Shown: positions 1-8,937, counted from the first letter of the stretch. The stretch: DNA of 64,000 bases from Actinomycetes bacterium (GCA_023402505.1 JAEYGD010000367.1:6147-70146), one strand, 5' to 3'. Notes: generated by a model not told the origin, from the sequence alone. Translations and numbers: made by a program.

Positions 1-296
1 CCCCGCTCGCCGTTGGGTCCGAGGGTGAACAGGGGCATGCTCGCGAAGCGATGCTTCGGGTCGAGGGCGTCGGCCCGGATGTCGCCGGCGCTGACGCGCA
101 CGACCTCGATTCCGGCCTGCTCCGCGATGCCGGTCAGGCGGTCCAGATGCCGGTAGACTGCTGCCGGCTCCCAGCCGGTGTCGGCGAAGATCGCCGCGCC
201 GAACCCGGGGATCGTGCCCTGGGCGGCGAGCAGCAGGAGCGTGGAGCTCTGCACGCCGGCGCCCAGCGACAGGTAGCGGTGGGTGGGTGCGCTCAC
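1..296 (-). CDS. PAPS-reductase-like PP-loop protein (partial)
   Basis: This is the N-terminal 98 codons of a leftward gene that runs off the left window edge. Reading from a GTG at 296, the protein opens with a Y-L-S-L-G-A-G-V-Q-S-S-T-L-L-L stretch, the SxGxxS nucleotide-binding PP-loop of the adenine-nucleotide alpha-hydrolase/PAPS-reductase superfamily, followed by FADTGWEP, as in phage- and plasmid-borne PAPS-reductase-like proteins. The GTG overlaps the stop of the methyltransferase upstream (GTGA), so the two are translationally coupled. Members outside sulfur assimilation often accompany DNA-modification or defence genes. Here the neighbours are methyltransferases, so a role in DNA or RNA modification is possible but not shown. 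The C-terminus is not visible. Confidence 0.72.
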   Translation of the reverse strand, partial: MSAPTHRYLSLGAGVQSSTLLLLAAQGTIPGFGAAIFADTGWEPAAVYRHLDRLTGIAEQAGIEVVRVSAGDIRADALDPKHRFASMPLFTLGPNGER

Positions 297-1279
297 GCGA
301 CCACCCCGGTTCCGTCCTCTGGCGACGTTGCCTTGGTGAAGATCAGGACGTCCTCGTGCGCGATGAGGTGCATCGGCACCCCGGACGAGCGGGCCTTGCG
401 GACTTGCTGGAGTTGGAAGAACGACGGGCGGGCGGCGAGCTGCCCGTCGCGGACGGCCGCGAGGAGGGCGACGCACCGCTCGATCGGCACGAGGCCGGCA
501 CGCAGGCCGGCGGCGATGACGGCGCTGGGCAGGTCGACCAGTTCGCCGCGTTTGCGCCACGGCCTGGCGGTGACCACGACGACGCCGCCGGGCCGCAGCA
601 GGGTGGCGCAGCCGGCCAGGATCTGGGCGAACCCGTCGGCGAGGCCGGTCAGGTCGCGGTAGGCGAGGTTGCCCTTGTCCTCGCCGTAGCGGTCGTCGTA
701 CTTGACGACCCCGTCCGCGCCGGGCCGGACGAGGCCGTGCACGGTCGGCCCGTACGGCGGCGAGGTGACGACGAGGGCCACCTGCCCGGTGAGGGCTTTC
801 GGGACCAGCGACATCAGCCGAGTGGCGTCGCCGCGGATGACCGACGCCCGTCCGCTGGCGCCCTGGTCGTGGGCGTGGCGGATGTTGGCGTCGGCGATGT
901 TGCTCCACCGCGGCTCGTACTCGATGCCGAAGGCGTCGCGGCCGGCGTGGACCGCCTCGACCAGGGTGGTGCCGATGCCGCACATCGGGTCCAGGACCAG
1001 GTCGCCGGGCTGGGTGTAGGCGCGGATCGCGTGGGCGGCGATCGCGGGAAGCATCCTGGCCGGATGCTTGACCGATTCCGGCACGTAGCGTCCGCGTCGC
1101 TGGACGGGGCCGGTCGACTGGGCGGTGGCCCAGACGGACAGGCTGTCGGGGTCGGCGCGGTGCCGGCTTTCGTAGTCGCGGTGCCGGCCCCGGTAGTCCG
1201 CGCCGGCGGCGAAGCCCTTGGTGTCCGGCTCGTTCGGGTCGGGTTGTCCGGTGGTGGTGTGCTCAGGCACGGCGCTCAC
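293..1279 (-). CDS. DNA methyltransferase, N4/N6 type (SPPY family)
   Basis: About 328 residues. It carries the SAM-binding motif DPMCGIGTT and, C-terminal to it, the catalytic TSPPYG motif of amino-DNA methyltransferases (N6-adenine or N4-cytosine). A further block, LLRPGGVVVVTARPW, is typical of the fold. The order (SAM motif first, then SPPY) is not that of the beta group. The GTG at 1279 is chosen because it overlaps the end of the upstream gene; a longer reading back to 1354 would run far into that gene. Its stop overlaps the next start by 4 bp. No endonuclease partner lies next to it in the window, so it may be an orphan methylase protecting the mobile element. Confidence 0.85.
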   Translation of the reverse strand: MSAVPEHTTTGQPDPNEPDTKGFAAGADYRGRHRDYESRHRADPDSLSVWATAQSTGPVQRRGRYVPESVKHPARMLPAIAAHAIRAYTQPGDLVLDPMCGIGTTLVEAVHAGRDAFGIEYEPRWSNIADANIRHAHDQGASGRASVIRGDATRLMSLVPKALTGQVALVVTSPPYGPTVHGLVRPGADGVVKYDDRYGEDKGNLAYRDLTGLADGFAQILAGCATLLRPGGVVVVTARPWRKRGELVDLPSAVIAAGLRAGLVPIERCVALLAAVRDGQLAARPSFFQLQQVRKARSSGVPMHLIAHEDVLIFTKATSPEDGTGVVA

Positions 1280-2198
1280 CGCCGTTGCGGTTGCGGCGCC
1301 GCCCCGACCCGGCCGCGGGGGACTGCTGTGGGGTGAAGACCAGCAGGTCCGCATGCACCCGCAGGTGGGCTACCCGCCACTGCTCGGGGTTGGCGTGGGC
1401 CAGGGTGAGCAGTTCCTCATCGGTGACGACGTGATAGACGAACTGGTCGCCGTCGGTGTCGGCTTCGACGGCGACGATGTGCTGCAGGTAGCCCAGTCCG
1501 GCCCGGCAGGCGGCGGCCACGAGCGGGCCGAAGTCCTCCGGCGTGGGCTGTGTACCAGTGGGCACGCCGACCACGAGGACGAGGCAGCCGCCGGGGCGCA
1601 GGAGCCGCGCGCAGGCGGCGAGGAGCCAGGCGAGCCGGACCCGGGCGGTCGTGTCGGCCTCGTGCAGCGGCCAGCAGGCGACCACCAGGCTGGTGGCCGC
1701 GTCCAGCGGACCGTCCTGGGGCGGCCGGACGACCGCGGCGTCGGCGCCGGGCAGGTCGGGGTCGGTGAGGTCGTCGCCGAACCAGTCGAACAGCTCGGGC
1801 GGGTCCTCTCCGTCGCCCGTGTCGGGCTCGGACGCCGCGGTGAGCGGGTTGGTCTCGGTCGTGGCCGGCGGCAGGCCGGCGGTGGCGGGTCCGATGATCA
1901 GGCTGGAGCTGTCGGTGAACCAGGCGCGGTGGTGCTGGCGACCGCCCTGGGCACAGATCGGGGCCAGGGCGTGGTCGGTGGTGAGGTCGACGACCGCCTC
2001 CCCGGGCCGGCTGTACGCGGCGACGAGGCGGTAGGCCAGACGGGTGGGCAGGCTGGCGTGGGTTTCGGCGTCGGTACGGGCCGTGCGCCAGACCGTGATC
2101 GGCACCGGCGGGTCGCCGGCGACCAGGTCGATGAGTGTGGCCTCGGCCGGCTCGATGGGGTCGGCCGGGTTGTTCGGGTGCGGCGTGTGCTCGCTCAT
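1263..2198 (-). CDS. Diverged methyltransferase-like protein
   Basis: 311 residues from an ATG at 2198. The overall plan resembles the methylase downstream: a GEAVVDLTTDHALAP segment in the SAM-binding position, ACWPL where TSPPY would be expected, and LLRPGGCLVLVVG near the C-terminus. The catalytic SPPY and the glycine-rich SAM motif are both changed, so it may be an inactive paralogue or a specificity/regulatory partner. It is the first gene of the leftward operon, and a 51-bp module shared with the conjugation operon lies just upstream. The 3' end overlaps the next gene by 17 bp. Function beyond the fold is not known. Confidence 0.65.
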   Translation of the reverse strand: MSEHTPHPNNPADPIEPAEATLIDLVAGDPPVPITVWRTARTDAETHASLPTRLAYRLVAAYSRPGEAVVDLTTDHALAPICAQGGRQHHRAWFTDSSSLIIGPATAGLPPATTETNPLTAASEPDTGDGEDPPELFDWFGDDLTDPDLPGADAAVVRPPQDGPLDAATSLVVACWPLHEADTTARVRLAWLLAACARLLRPGGCLVLVVGVPTGTQPTPEDFGPLVAAACRAGLGYLQHIVAVEADTDGDQFVYHVVTDEELLTLAHANPEQWRVAHLRVHADLLVFTPQQSPAAGSGRRRNRNGGERRA

Positions 2199-2234
2199 GT
2201 GCTGTCGGCTCCGCGCCGCGCCGTGAAGCGCTGA

Positions 2235-2285
2235 CACCCCCAAACCGGGCTTTGTGAGCCCTGGCGAACACTTGCCGAACTCACA
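2235..2285 (-). promoter_or_regulatory. Shared upstream control module, copy A
   Basis: A 51-bp stretch that matches 4549-4599 on the opposite strand at 48 of 51 positions. Read leftward it carries a GTGAG ... GGCTCACAAAG pair of inverted half-sites followed by a GGTTTGGGGGTG tract, and ends 37 bp before the ATG at 2198. Copy B sits in the same orientation ahead of the conjugation genes, so both divergent operons probably answer to the same regulator. Promoter hexamers could not be assigned with confidence. Confidence 0.6.
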
Positions 2286-2289
2286 GCCG

Positions 2290-3252
2290 CTCACAGCGCT
2301 CGACCCGGCACTGGCTTGTCCGGATTCCCATTGCTGTCCCGTGCCGGTCGAAGTGATCCAGTGCCAATGCATCTGATCCGACCGTCGGGGATGGATCACT
2401 TTCGTTGACGACACCGAGGTCAGGGGTCTCCGCCCCTCCGCCGCGGCGCCGTATCTCGGATCAGTTCCACTGGCACACGACGTCGACGGTGGCGCCAATG
2501 AATCTGATCCGGGCAGGTCACAGGCACCACCTGCGGAACAGTTTCGCTGGCACAGGACAATTGCCTTGTCTGGTGCTCGCGACGCGACAGCCATCGGCAG
2601 CCGCCTACGGCGACCGGACTTGCCTGCTCCCTGCCCGCGTTTCTGTCAGTGACGCTGTGTCACTGACAGAACGCGTTGCCGGGCGTCGGTGACAGTGCGG
2701 AGAACGCTTCGGGCGTCGACGTGGACCAGCACTGTGAGACGCCGTCGAGCGGCGCGTGCCGGGCCGATGTCATCGGTGCGGCGTCGCCTGTCACAGGGGG
2801 CGGGATGTCGAGCGGTGACAGCACGTCTGCGGCTGTCACGGGTACGTGAGGAGTCCGCGCGGGCCGTCGGCGGCGAGTTGTGACAGTGGCGTTGTGAGCC
2901 GACCGGGGGTGTCACAGGGGCCTGCACGTGTCCGCGGTGAGGGTCGCCGACGCCGTGTTGCAGGTCGCGGCGTGAGCCTGTGCCACCGCCTCCGAATCGC
3001 GCAGTCACAGGCCCTGTGAGAGTGTCACAGGGCAGGTCAATCGGCCTTTGTCAGATTCTCTGCCAACGATCAGCGGCGATGGCACGTCGTGCGGGCGGGC
3101 CGCTGACAGAGGCGGGCCGAGGGCGGTGGCCAGCGCTCTGAGCAGCTCTGTCAGTTCCTTGTGAGCCGGCTGTGGCGCAATCGATGCCACCGGTCGCCGT
3201 GGCAACGCCGGCGACGGCATTCGAATCCCTTCGCTGTCACAGGAGTTTTGAC
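2290..3252. repeat. Non-coding region dense in CTGTCA/TGTCAC motifs
   Basis: About 960 bp without a convincing gene. From 2640 to 3250 it holds well over ten copies of TGTCAC, GTGACA, CTGTCA or TGACAG in both orientations, for example at 2794, 2813, 2835, 2880, 2919, 3003 and 3234. Three are clustered in the stretch AGTCACAGGCCCTGTGAGAG and its continuation to 3036. Spacing is irregular. The density suggests binding sites for a replication, transfer or partition protein, such as an origin or oriT of the element, but this is inference. The first 350 bp (2290-2640) show no structure I can name. Confidence 0.5.
2641..2671. promoter_or_regulatory. Perfect palindrome with CTGTCAGTGAC arms
   Basis: Two 13-bp arms (TTCTGTCAGTGAC and its exact complement) flank a 5-bp GCTGT spacer. 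No T-tract follows, so it is more likely a dimer binding site or a nick/origin structure than a terminator. It opens the repeat-rich region and contains the same CTGTCA/TGTCAC core. Confidence 0.6.
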
Positions 3253-4131
3253 ATGAGCGTGTCCGACGCTACGAACTGGCCGGCTTCCGCCCTCGACGCG
3301 GCGGAGACCGCCTTCGCCGCGCTGACCTGCGAGCCCGCGCCGCTGGCCCTCGACTGCACGGCGTTCTTCTCCGACACGGGTCTCCCGCAGCCGGTGATGC
3401 CGCTGCCCGCGCTGCGGGACTGGCTGTTGCGACACCCCCGCGCTTACACGGCGCGTGACGAGGTGTGGCGGGAGCTGATCCGCCGCGCCCGGCTCGACGG
3501 GCCGCACTGGGTAGTCGCCGCGGTCGGCATGGCGATGCCGGCGCTGCAGCAGTACGCGGCCCAGCTGTGCGAGGGCTACGACGGCGACCCGGCGGACGTG
3601 GACGCCGAGATCCTGACCGGCTTCCTGACCGCGCTGCGCGACCGGGCGGACCTGGCCAAACCCGCACCGTACGCGAGCCTGTGCAAGGCGGCGTGGCGGG
3701 CGGGGCGGGACCTGCGGCTGCAGCAGCGGGAGTACCTGCCGGTGGAGGACATCGAGCACGTCGCCCCCGGTTCCCGCACGCCCCGGGTGCCGTACGGGCA
3801 TCCGGACCTGCTGGTCCGCCGTGCGGTGACCCTCGGGATCCTCGACCCCGAGGACGAGCAGCCCTACATCGACGTGCGGCTCGGGCGCCGGGCGATCGAG
3901 CCCATCGCCGCCGCGAAGGGCGTCAGCGTCGACGCCCTGCGCATGCGGCTGTCACGCATCGACAGCCGTATCGCCGAGGCCCTCTCCGATGGGCTGTTGA
4001 CCGGGGTCGCGTCGCCGGAAACCATGGCGCACCTGCGGCTGCGGGCCGAGCAGCGGAGCCGGCGACGGGCGGGCCGCGCCGCGGCCGCCCGCCGGGAAGC
4101 CGCTCGGCAGCACGCTGCGGCAGCCGCCTGA
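3253..4131 (+). CDS. HTH protein resembling sigma region 4 (unknown)
   Basis: 292 residues from an ATG at 3253, preceded by AGGAG at 3241. The C-terminal half holds a helix-turn-helix-like segment (AIEPIAAAKGVSVDALRMRLSR) of the kind seen in sigma-70 region 4 proteins, then a basic alanine/arginine-rich tail. The N-terminal half is all-helical with no motif I recognise. It lies directly after the motif-dense non-coding region, with the last TGTCACAGG copy overlapping its ribosome site, so it is a candidate for the protein that binds those motifs or is controlled through them. A perfect terminator follows 16 bp downstream, so it is probably monocistronic. Called on HTH resemblance only. Confidence 0.6.
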   Translation: MSVSDATNWPASALDAAETAFAALTCEPAPLALDCTAFFSDTGLPQPVMPLPALRDWLLRHPRAYTARDEVWRELIRRARLDGPHWVVAAVGMAMPALQQYAAQLCEGYDGDPADVDAEILTGFLTALRDRADLAKPAPYASLCKAAWRAGRDLRLQQREYLPVEDIEHVAPGSRTPRVPYGHPDLLVRRAVTLGILDPEDEQPYIDVRLGRRAIEPIAAAKGVSVDALRMRLSRIDSRIAEALSDGLLTGVASPETMAHLRLRAEQRSRRRAGRAAAARREAARQHAAAAA

Positions 4132-4147
4132 CCCCGCGAGCAGAGAC

Positions 4148-4182
4148 GGCTGTGGCCCGACGTTGCACGTCGGGCCACAGCC
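4148..4182 (+). terminator. Rho-independent-type terminator
   Basis: A perfect 16-bp stem (GGCTGTGGCCCGACGT and its complement) with a 3-nt TGC loop, followed by ATTTCT. It sits 16 bp after the stop of the HTH gene and separates it from the conjugation operon. The U-tract is short, as is usual in high-GC actinomycetes. Confidence 0.85.
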
Positions 4183-4881
4183 ATTTCTGATGCCGGGTGC
4201 CCGTTCTCAATGGAGCCGCTCCGGAGGGAGCGCGCTGCGCTGCGAGCAGATCGATGGAGAAGGCCAGCGCCCGATTCTCAGTCGATCTGCCCTGCAGTCG
4301 CGTTCTGCGGCGCGTCGCCCGGCCCGTCCGCTCCCGCGAGTGGGACCTGATTGCATAGTCCTGAGCACCCTGGGTCTGGGCGGACTGATGCGGCCTTGTC
4401 AAGAGCGGTGAGCCCTGTCGGCACTCACACTGCCCACCGGCAGCCGGTTCCGTTCCGTCTGTGTGTTCGCGTCCCTCGACCGCGCTGTCGTCGGTGAGAC
4501 AAGCCCTGACCTGCGCTGTGAGCCCGACGCAGGGCCGTGTGAGCGACGTGTGAGCGCGGCAAGTGTTCGCCAGGGCTCACAAAGCGCGGTTTGGGGGTGC
4601 GGGACCTTTCGCGAGCCGTACCGCTCGCCGGTCCCGCCCGCCGCCGGGCGACACGAGGAACCGCGATCCGCGTGCCTCGGGTGCCGCGCCACGTTGATGC
4701 GCTGACACCACATTGATGACCGCAACCCACCCATGAGGGAGGAAGAGCTCCTCCCGGGGCTCACGCGGTTCGTGCGCTTCTTCACCTGCGCCCGGCGGCG
4801 GTCCCTTCGACCGCTTCGAGCAATCGCCGCGCCCCGGGTCACGCCTTTCGGCGTCCGGGGTGCGGCGGGAGGTGAACCGCC
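4183..4881 (+). promoter_or_regulatory. Long leader upstream of conjugation operon, with copy B of the control module
   Basis: About 700 bp without a supported gene. It contains the second copy of the 51-bp module (4549-4599), reading rightward, and just before it a row of TGTGAG sites (about 4517, 4538 and 4549). One of these is part of the 16-mer TGACCTGCGCTGTGAG at 4507-4522, whose complement recurs at 12547 and 12702. The conjugation genes start 280 bp after the module, so the transcript would have a long leader; nothing structured was recognised in it. Confidence 0.55.
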
Positions 4882-5262
4882 ATGTCCCGCACCCCACATC
4901 ACACTCTTCGAACCCAGCGACTCGTTCGTCTCGCACTGCGTGTGGCCGTGCCGCTGGGCGGCGTCGGCCTGTCACTCGCCCTCCCGGCCGCCGCGTACGC
5001 CGACACCGGCGTGCCGGTGCTGGCGGCGAACTCCCTGCCGGTCGTCATCGACAACCTGCGGCTGTGGCTGGTCGGCATCCTCGCCGCGGTCGCGACCCTG
5101 TTCCTCGTCCTCGCCGGCGTGTACTGGGCCACCGCCGGAGGCGACCCGGCGCAGGTCGAGCGGGCCAAGAGCGCGCTGCGCAACGCCCTGGTCGGCTACG
5201 GCCTCGCGGTCCTCGCCCCGGTCCTGCTGCAGATCGTCCAGGGCATCGTCGGAGCCCCGTGA
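4882..5262 (+). CDS. TrbC/VirB2-like pilin or channel subunit
   Basis: 126 residues. A basic N-terminus and a hydrophobic signal-like segment ending in ALPAAAYA are followed by a short extracytoplasmic stretch and two hydrophobic helices, separated by a GGDPAQVERAKSALRNALVGY loop. That is the layout of small VirB2/TrbC-like proteins of Gram-positive conjugation systems. GGAGGTGA lies 8 bp upstream of the ATG. It is the first gene of the transfer operon, and its stop overlaps the next start by one base (TGATG). The assignment rests on topology and position. Confidence 0.7.
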   Translation: MSRTPHHTLRTQRLVRLALRVAVPLGGVGLSLALPAAAYADTGVPVLAANSLPVVIDNLRLWLVGILAAVATLFLVLAGVYWATAGGDPAQVERAKSALRNALVGYGLAVLAPVLLQIVQGIVGAP

Positions 5263-6185
5263 TGGGTTTCCTGTTCGACCAGATCCTGGACTGGCTGGCG
5301 GCGGCGATCCTGGCGACTCTGGACGCGCTGTTCGGGGTGATCAGCACCGCGCTGCTGGTCACCCCGAACGTCACCGGCCTGCCGCAGGTGCAGGCCCTGA
5401 CCGGCCGTTCCGTGCTCGTCGTCGACACCGTATTCGTCCTGGCGTTCATGGCCGCCGGGGTGCTCACCATGACCGCCGGTGGCAGCGAGAACTCCCGCTA
5501 CACCGTCAAGGACCTCGTCCCGAGGCTGGTCGTCGGGTTCGTCGCCGCGCACTTCTCGCAGCTGTGGTGCGGCATGCTCATCGACCTGGCCAACGCGCTG
5601 ACCGGCGCGCTCACCACCCCCAGCGGGGACTCCGACGGCGCCTTGCAGGCGATCAGGACCCACATCGACGCGGGGCAGGACAAGACGGCGGCGCTGCTGT
5701 TCGTGATCTGCGTGGCGATCATCGCCGTGCTGCTCGCGGCCACGGCGTTCAGCGTGATCGTCCGCTTCGCGGTCGTGCTCGTCCTGACCGCCGCCGCCCC
5801 ACTCGCGCTGGCCTGTCACGCGCTGCCACAGACCGACCCGGTCGCCCGGCTGTGGTGGCGCTCCTACCTCGGCGTCCTGGCGGTGCCGGTGGTGCAGGGC
5901 TTCACCCTCTACGCCGGGCAGTGGATGCTCACCGACCCCCAGCACCTGCTGCCCGTGCTCGGCCTGCCGGCGGAGCCCGGCGGGGTGCTCAACCTGTTCG
6001 TCGTCATGGTCATGCTCTGGACCACCCTGCGGGTGCCGTCCCTGATGCGCCGCTACGTCGCCGCCGGAGGCACCGGCGGCCGCGGGGTGAACATGCTCGG
6101 CGCGGCCGTGCGGGTCATCGTCGTGCAGCAGGTCGCCCGCTCGATTCCCGGCCTCGGCCGCGGGCTGAGGGCGGTGGGCCGATGA
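5262..6185 (+). CDS. VirB6/TrbL-like polytopic membrane protein
   Basis: 307 residues with six or more hydrophobic helices, including segments near residues 5-30, 50-70, 85-105, 150-190 and 235-270, and a short basic C-terminus (SIPGLGRGLRAVGR). Size, topology and position between the pilin-like gene and the PrgI/VirB4 genes fit the VirB6/TrbL integral membrane channel component of a Gram-positive type IV secretion system. It overlaps its upstream neighbour by 1 bp and its downstream neighbour by 4 bp (ATGA), so it is cotranscribed and probably translationally coupled. Confidence 0.75.
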   Translation: MGFLFDQILDWLAAAILATLDALFGVISTALLVTPNVTGLPQVQALTGRSVLVVDTVFVLAFMAAGVLTMTAGGSENSRYTVKDLVPRLVVGFVAAHFSQLWCGMLIDLANALTGALTTPSGDSDGALQAIRTHIDAGQDKTAALLFVICVAIIAVLLAATAFSVIVRFAVVLVLTAAAPLALACHALPQTDPVARLWWRSYLGVLAVPVVQGFTLYAGQWMLTDPQHLLPVLGLPAEPGGVLNLFVVMVMLWTTLRVPSLMRRYVAAGGTGGRGVNMLGAAVRVIVVQQVARSIPGLGRGLRAVGR

Positions 6186-7144
6186 GCACCCGCACCGACC
6201 ACACTGACGCGGGTCGGGCGCGGATGCCCGCCGATGTCGACGCCCCGGACAAGGTTGTTTACGGGCTGACGTTCCGGCAGTTGGCGATCCTCGCCGCCGC
6301 CGCCCTGGCCTTCTACGGCGCGTGGCGTGTCCTGCATCAGGTGGTGCCGGTGAGCGTGCTCGTCGGCGCCGCCGTGGTGCTCGGCGGCTTGGCCTTCGGG
6401 ATCGCCGTGGGTCGCCGTGACGGGCTGCCGCTGGACGTGTGGCTGCTGGCCGCCGTCCGGCACGCGCGGGCGCCTCGCGCGCTGTCGACGACGGACACGA
6501 CGTCGACGACGCCGGACTGGGTGCAGACCCCGAAGAGCACGGTGATGCTGCCGGCGCCGCTGCGGCTGCCCGCCGACGCGATCGACGACGGCGGGGAGAT
6601 CCGCCTCGGCGGTGGGCGGGCGGCGATGGTCGCCGCGTCGAACGTCAACCTCGCGCTGCGCACCGCGGACGAGCAGGCCGCCCTGACCGACACGTTCGGC
6701 CGCTGGCTCAACAGCCTGTCCACCCCGACGCAGATCGTGGTGTCGGCGCAGCCGGTGGACCTGCACTCCGCCGCCCGCACCCTCTCCCAGGCCATGCAGG
6801 ACCTTCCGCACCCGGCGCTGGCGGACGCGGCGGGCGACCACGCGCGGTTCCTCGACGACCTCGCGACCCGGCGGGATCCGCTGCGCCGGCAGGTCCTCAT
6901 CGTCACCCGCACCAGCCCGGGGGAGCGGGGCGATCACGCCGCGCGGCGGCGCGCCGACGACACCGTCCGCGCGCTGTCCGGCCTCGGCGTCACCACCCGC
7001 GCCCTGGACGGGGCGGCGGTGACCGCGGCGATCGCCGCCGCCGCCGACCCCTACCGGCCACCCCGGCCCGGCGGGCTCGCCGCTCCGGATGCCGTCATCA
7101 CCTCACCCGCGCCCCGCCAGCGTCACCGAAAAGCAAGGAGTTGA
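6182..7144 (+). CDS. PrgI-family type IV secretion protein (VirB3-like)
   Basis: 320 residues. The N-terminal 95 residues (DVDAPDKVVYGLTFRQLAIL, then two membrane helices around 35-75) match the PrgI family, the VirB3-like inner-membrane partner of VirB4 in Gram-positive conjugation systems. The rest is a soluble domain including a SLSTPTQIVVSAQPVDL segment that resembles the N-terminal region of VirB4-type ATPases. The two genes may therefore divide what is one protein in some systems. The start overlaps the preceding stop (ATGA), and the VirB4 gene begins 5 bp after its stop. Confidence 0.8.
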   Translation: MSTRTDHTDAGRARMPADVDAPDKVVYGLTFRQLAILAAAALAFYGAWRVLHQVVPVSVLVGAAVVLGGLAFGIAVGRRDGLPLDVWLLAAVRHARAPRALSTTDTTSTTPDWVQTPKSTVMLPAPLRLPADAIDDGGEIRLGGGRAAMVAASNVNLALRTADEQAALTDTFGRWLNSLSTPTQIVVSAQPVDLHSAARTLSQAMQDLPHPALADAAGDHARFLDDLATRRDPLRRQVLIVTRTSPGERGDHAARRRADDTVRALSGLGVTTRALDGAAVTAAIAAAADPYRPPRPGGLAAPDAVITSPAPRQRHRKARS

Positions 7145-7149
7145 CAGAC

Positions 7150-8937
7150 ATGAAGCTGCGCCGTCGTCCGCCCGCCGAGCATGACCGTCAACCTCATCGG
7201 TTGGCGGCCACCGTCGCCCCGGCCTCCGTGGAGGTCACCCCGCGATTCCTGCGCGTCGGCGACGGCTACGCCGCCACCCTGGTGGTGACCGGCTACCCGG
7301 CCGAGGTCGGCCCGGCCTGGCTCGAACCCCTGCTGTCCTGGCCGGGCCGGCTCGACCTCGCGTTGCACATCGACCCGCTGCCCGCGCCGGTCGCCGCGGT
7401 ACGGCTGCGCAACCAGCGCGCCCGCTTCGAATCCTCGCGGCGGGCCGACGCCGAACGGGGCAAGCTGCCCGACCCGGTGGTGGAGGCGGCGGCCGACGAC
7501 GCCGCGGACCTGGCCAACCGGCTCGCCCGCGGCGCGGCGAAGCTGTTCCGCGTTGGCCTGTACCTGACCGTGCACGCCCGCACCGAGGACGAGCTGCTGG
7601 AGGCGTGCGCGCAGGTGAAGGCCGCCGCCGCCTCGACGCTGATCGAGGTGCAGCCGGCCACCTGGCGGCACCTGGCCGGCTGGACCACCACCCTGCCCCT
7701 GGCCAGCGATAGCCTGCAGATGCGCCGCACCATGGACACCGCCGCCCTCGCCGCCGCGTTTCCTCTCGCGTCAGCGGATCTGCCGGCGCCGCTGCCCGGC
7801 GACCCACCCGCCGAGGGCGGGGTGCTCTACGGGGTCAACCCGGACTCGCAGGGCATCGTGTGGTGGGACCGCTGGGCCCAGGAGAACCACAACTCCGTCG
7901 TCCTCGCCAGAAGCGGCGCCGGCAAGTCCTACTTCGTCAAGCTGGAGATCCTGCGCAACCTCTACCAGCAGGTGCAGGTCGCCGTCATCGACCCTGAAGA
8001 CGAATACCTGCGCCTGGCGGATGCGGTCGGCGGCAGCGTGGTGCGTCTCGGCGTGGCCGGGGTGAAGGTCAACCCCCTCGACCTGCCCAGCGGCGACACC
8101 CGACCCGACGTCCTCACCCGCCGCGGCCTGTTCCTGCACACCCTCGTCGCGGTGCTGCTCGGCCAGCAGCCGCCCCCCGCGGAGCGGGCAGCGCTGGACC
8201 GGGCGATCCTCGCCGCCTACCGCGAGGCCGGGATCACCGCCGACCCGGCCACCCACCACCGGAGCGCCCCGCTGCTGCGCGACCTCGAAGCCTGCCTGCA
8301 CGCCGACGACGACCCCGCCGCGCGGCAGCTCGCCGCCCGCCTCGCCCCCTGGGTGCACGGCTCGTTCTCGCACCTGTTCGACGGCCCGACCACCACCCGC
8401 CCCGACGGGCACCTGGTCGTGTGGTCGCTGCGGCACCTGCCCGACGAACTGCGCACCGTCGGCACTCTCCTCGCGCTCGACGCGATCTGGCGCACGGTCG
8501 ACGCCCCGCAACGTCCGGTGCAGCGGCGGCTGGTCGTGGTCGACGAGGCGTGGCTGCTGATGCGCGACGGCGAGGGCGCGCGGTTCCTGTTCCGCATGTC
8601 GAAGGCGGCACGCAAGCGCAACGCCGGACTGACCGTGGTCACCCAGGACGCCGCCGACGTGCTGGGCACCGATCTCGGCCAGGCCGTGGTGTCCAACGCC
8701 TCCACGCAGGTGCTGCTGCGGCAGGCGCCGCAGGCCATCGACGCCGTCGGCGAGGCGTTCGGGCTCACCGACGGCGAGCGGCGGCTGCTGCTGTCGGCCC
8801 GCCGCGGCCACGGTTTGTTGATCTCCGGGGTGAGCAGGACCAGTTTCGAGTCGATCTCCTCGGACGCGGAGCACGCGCTGTGTACCACGAACCCGGCCGA
8901 GCTGGCCGACCTCGACGAGGAAGAGGACGACCTGTGA
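7150..8937 (+). CDS. VirB4-like conjugation ATPase
   Basis: 595 residues. Walker A is ARSGAGKS (about 253-260, with alanine at the first glycine position) and Walker B is LVVVDEAW (about 461-468). A VTQDAADVLG segment and the IDAVGEAFGLTDGE block follow, as in VirB4/TraC-type hexameric ATPases. The N-terminal 220 residues form the VirB4 N-domain. The protein powers assembly and substrate passage of the mating channel at the cytoplasmic membrane. The ATG at 7150 follows an AAGGAG ribosome site. The stop overlaps the GTG start of the coupling protein (GTGA). Confidence 0.92.
   Translation: MKLRRRPPAEHDRQPHRLAATVAPASVEVTPRFLRVGDGYAATLVVTGYPAEVGPAWLEPLLSWPGRLDLALHIDPLPAPVAAVRLRNQRARFESSRRADAERGKLPDPVVEAAADDAADLANRLARGAAKLFRVGLYLTVHARTEDELLEACAQVKAAAASTLIEVQPATWRHLAGWTTTLPLASDSLQMRRTMDTAALAAAFPLASADLPAPLPGDPPAEGGVLYGVNPDSQGIVWWDRWAQENHNSVVLARSGAGKSYFVKLEILRNLYQQVQVAVIDPEDEYLRLADAVGGSVVRLGVAGVKVNPLDLPSGDTRPDVLTRRGLFLHTLVAVLLGQQPPPAERAALDRAILAAYREAGITADPATHHRSAPLLRDLEACLHADDDPAARQLAARLAPWVHGSFSHLFDGPTTTRPDGHLVVWSLRHLPDELRTVGTLLALDAIWRTVDAPQRPVQRRLVVVDEAWLLMRDGEGARFLFRMSKAARKRNAGLTVVTQDAADVLGTDLGQAVVSNASTQVLLRQAPQAIDAVGEAFGLTDGERRLLLSARRGHGLLISGVSRTSFESISSDAEHALCTTNPAELADLDEEEDDL

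Noticed and set aside
3220..3235. TTCGAATCCC resembling a tRNA T-loop
   Set aside because: No acceptor or anticodon stems can be drawn around it, so it is not a tRNA gene or attachment site.
4733..5261. Upstream extension of a frame reading into the PrgI gene from 4733
   Set aside because: It overlaps the pilin-like and VirB6-like genes in another frame and its peptide is arginine/serine-rich noise; the ATG at 6182 is supported by gene overlap.
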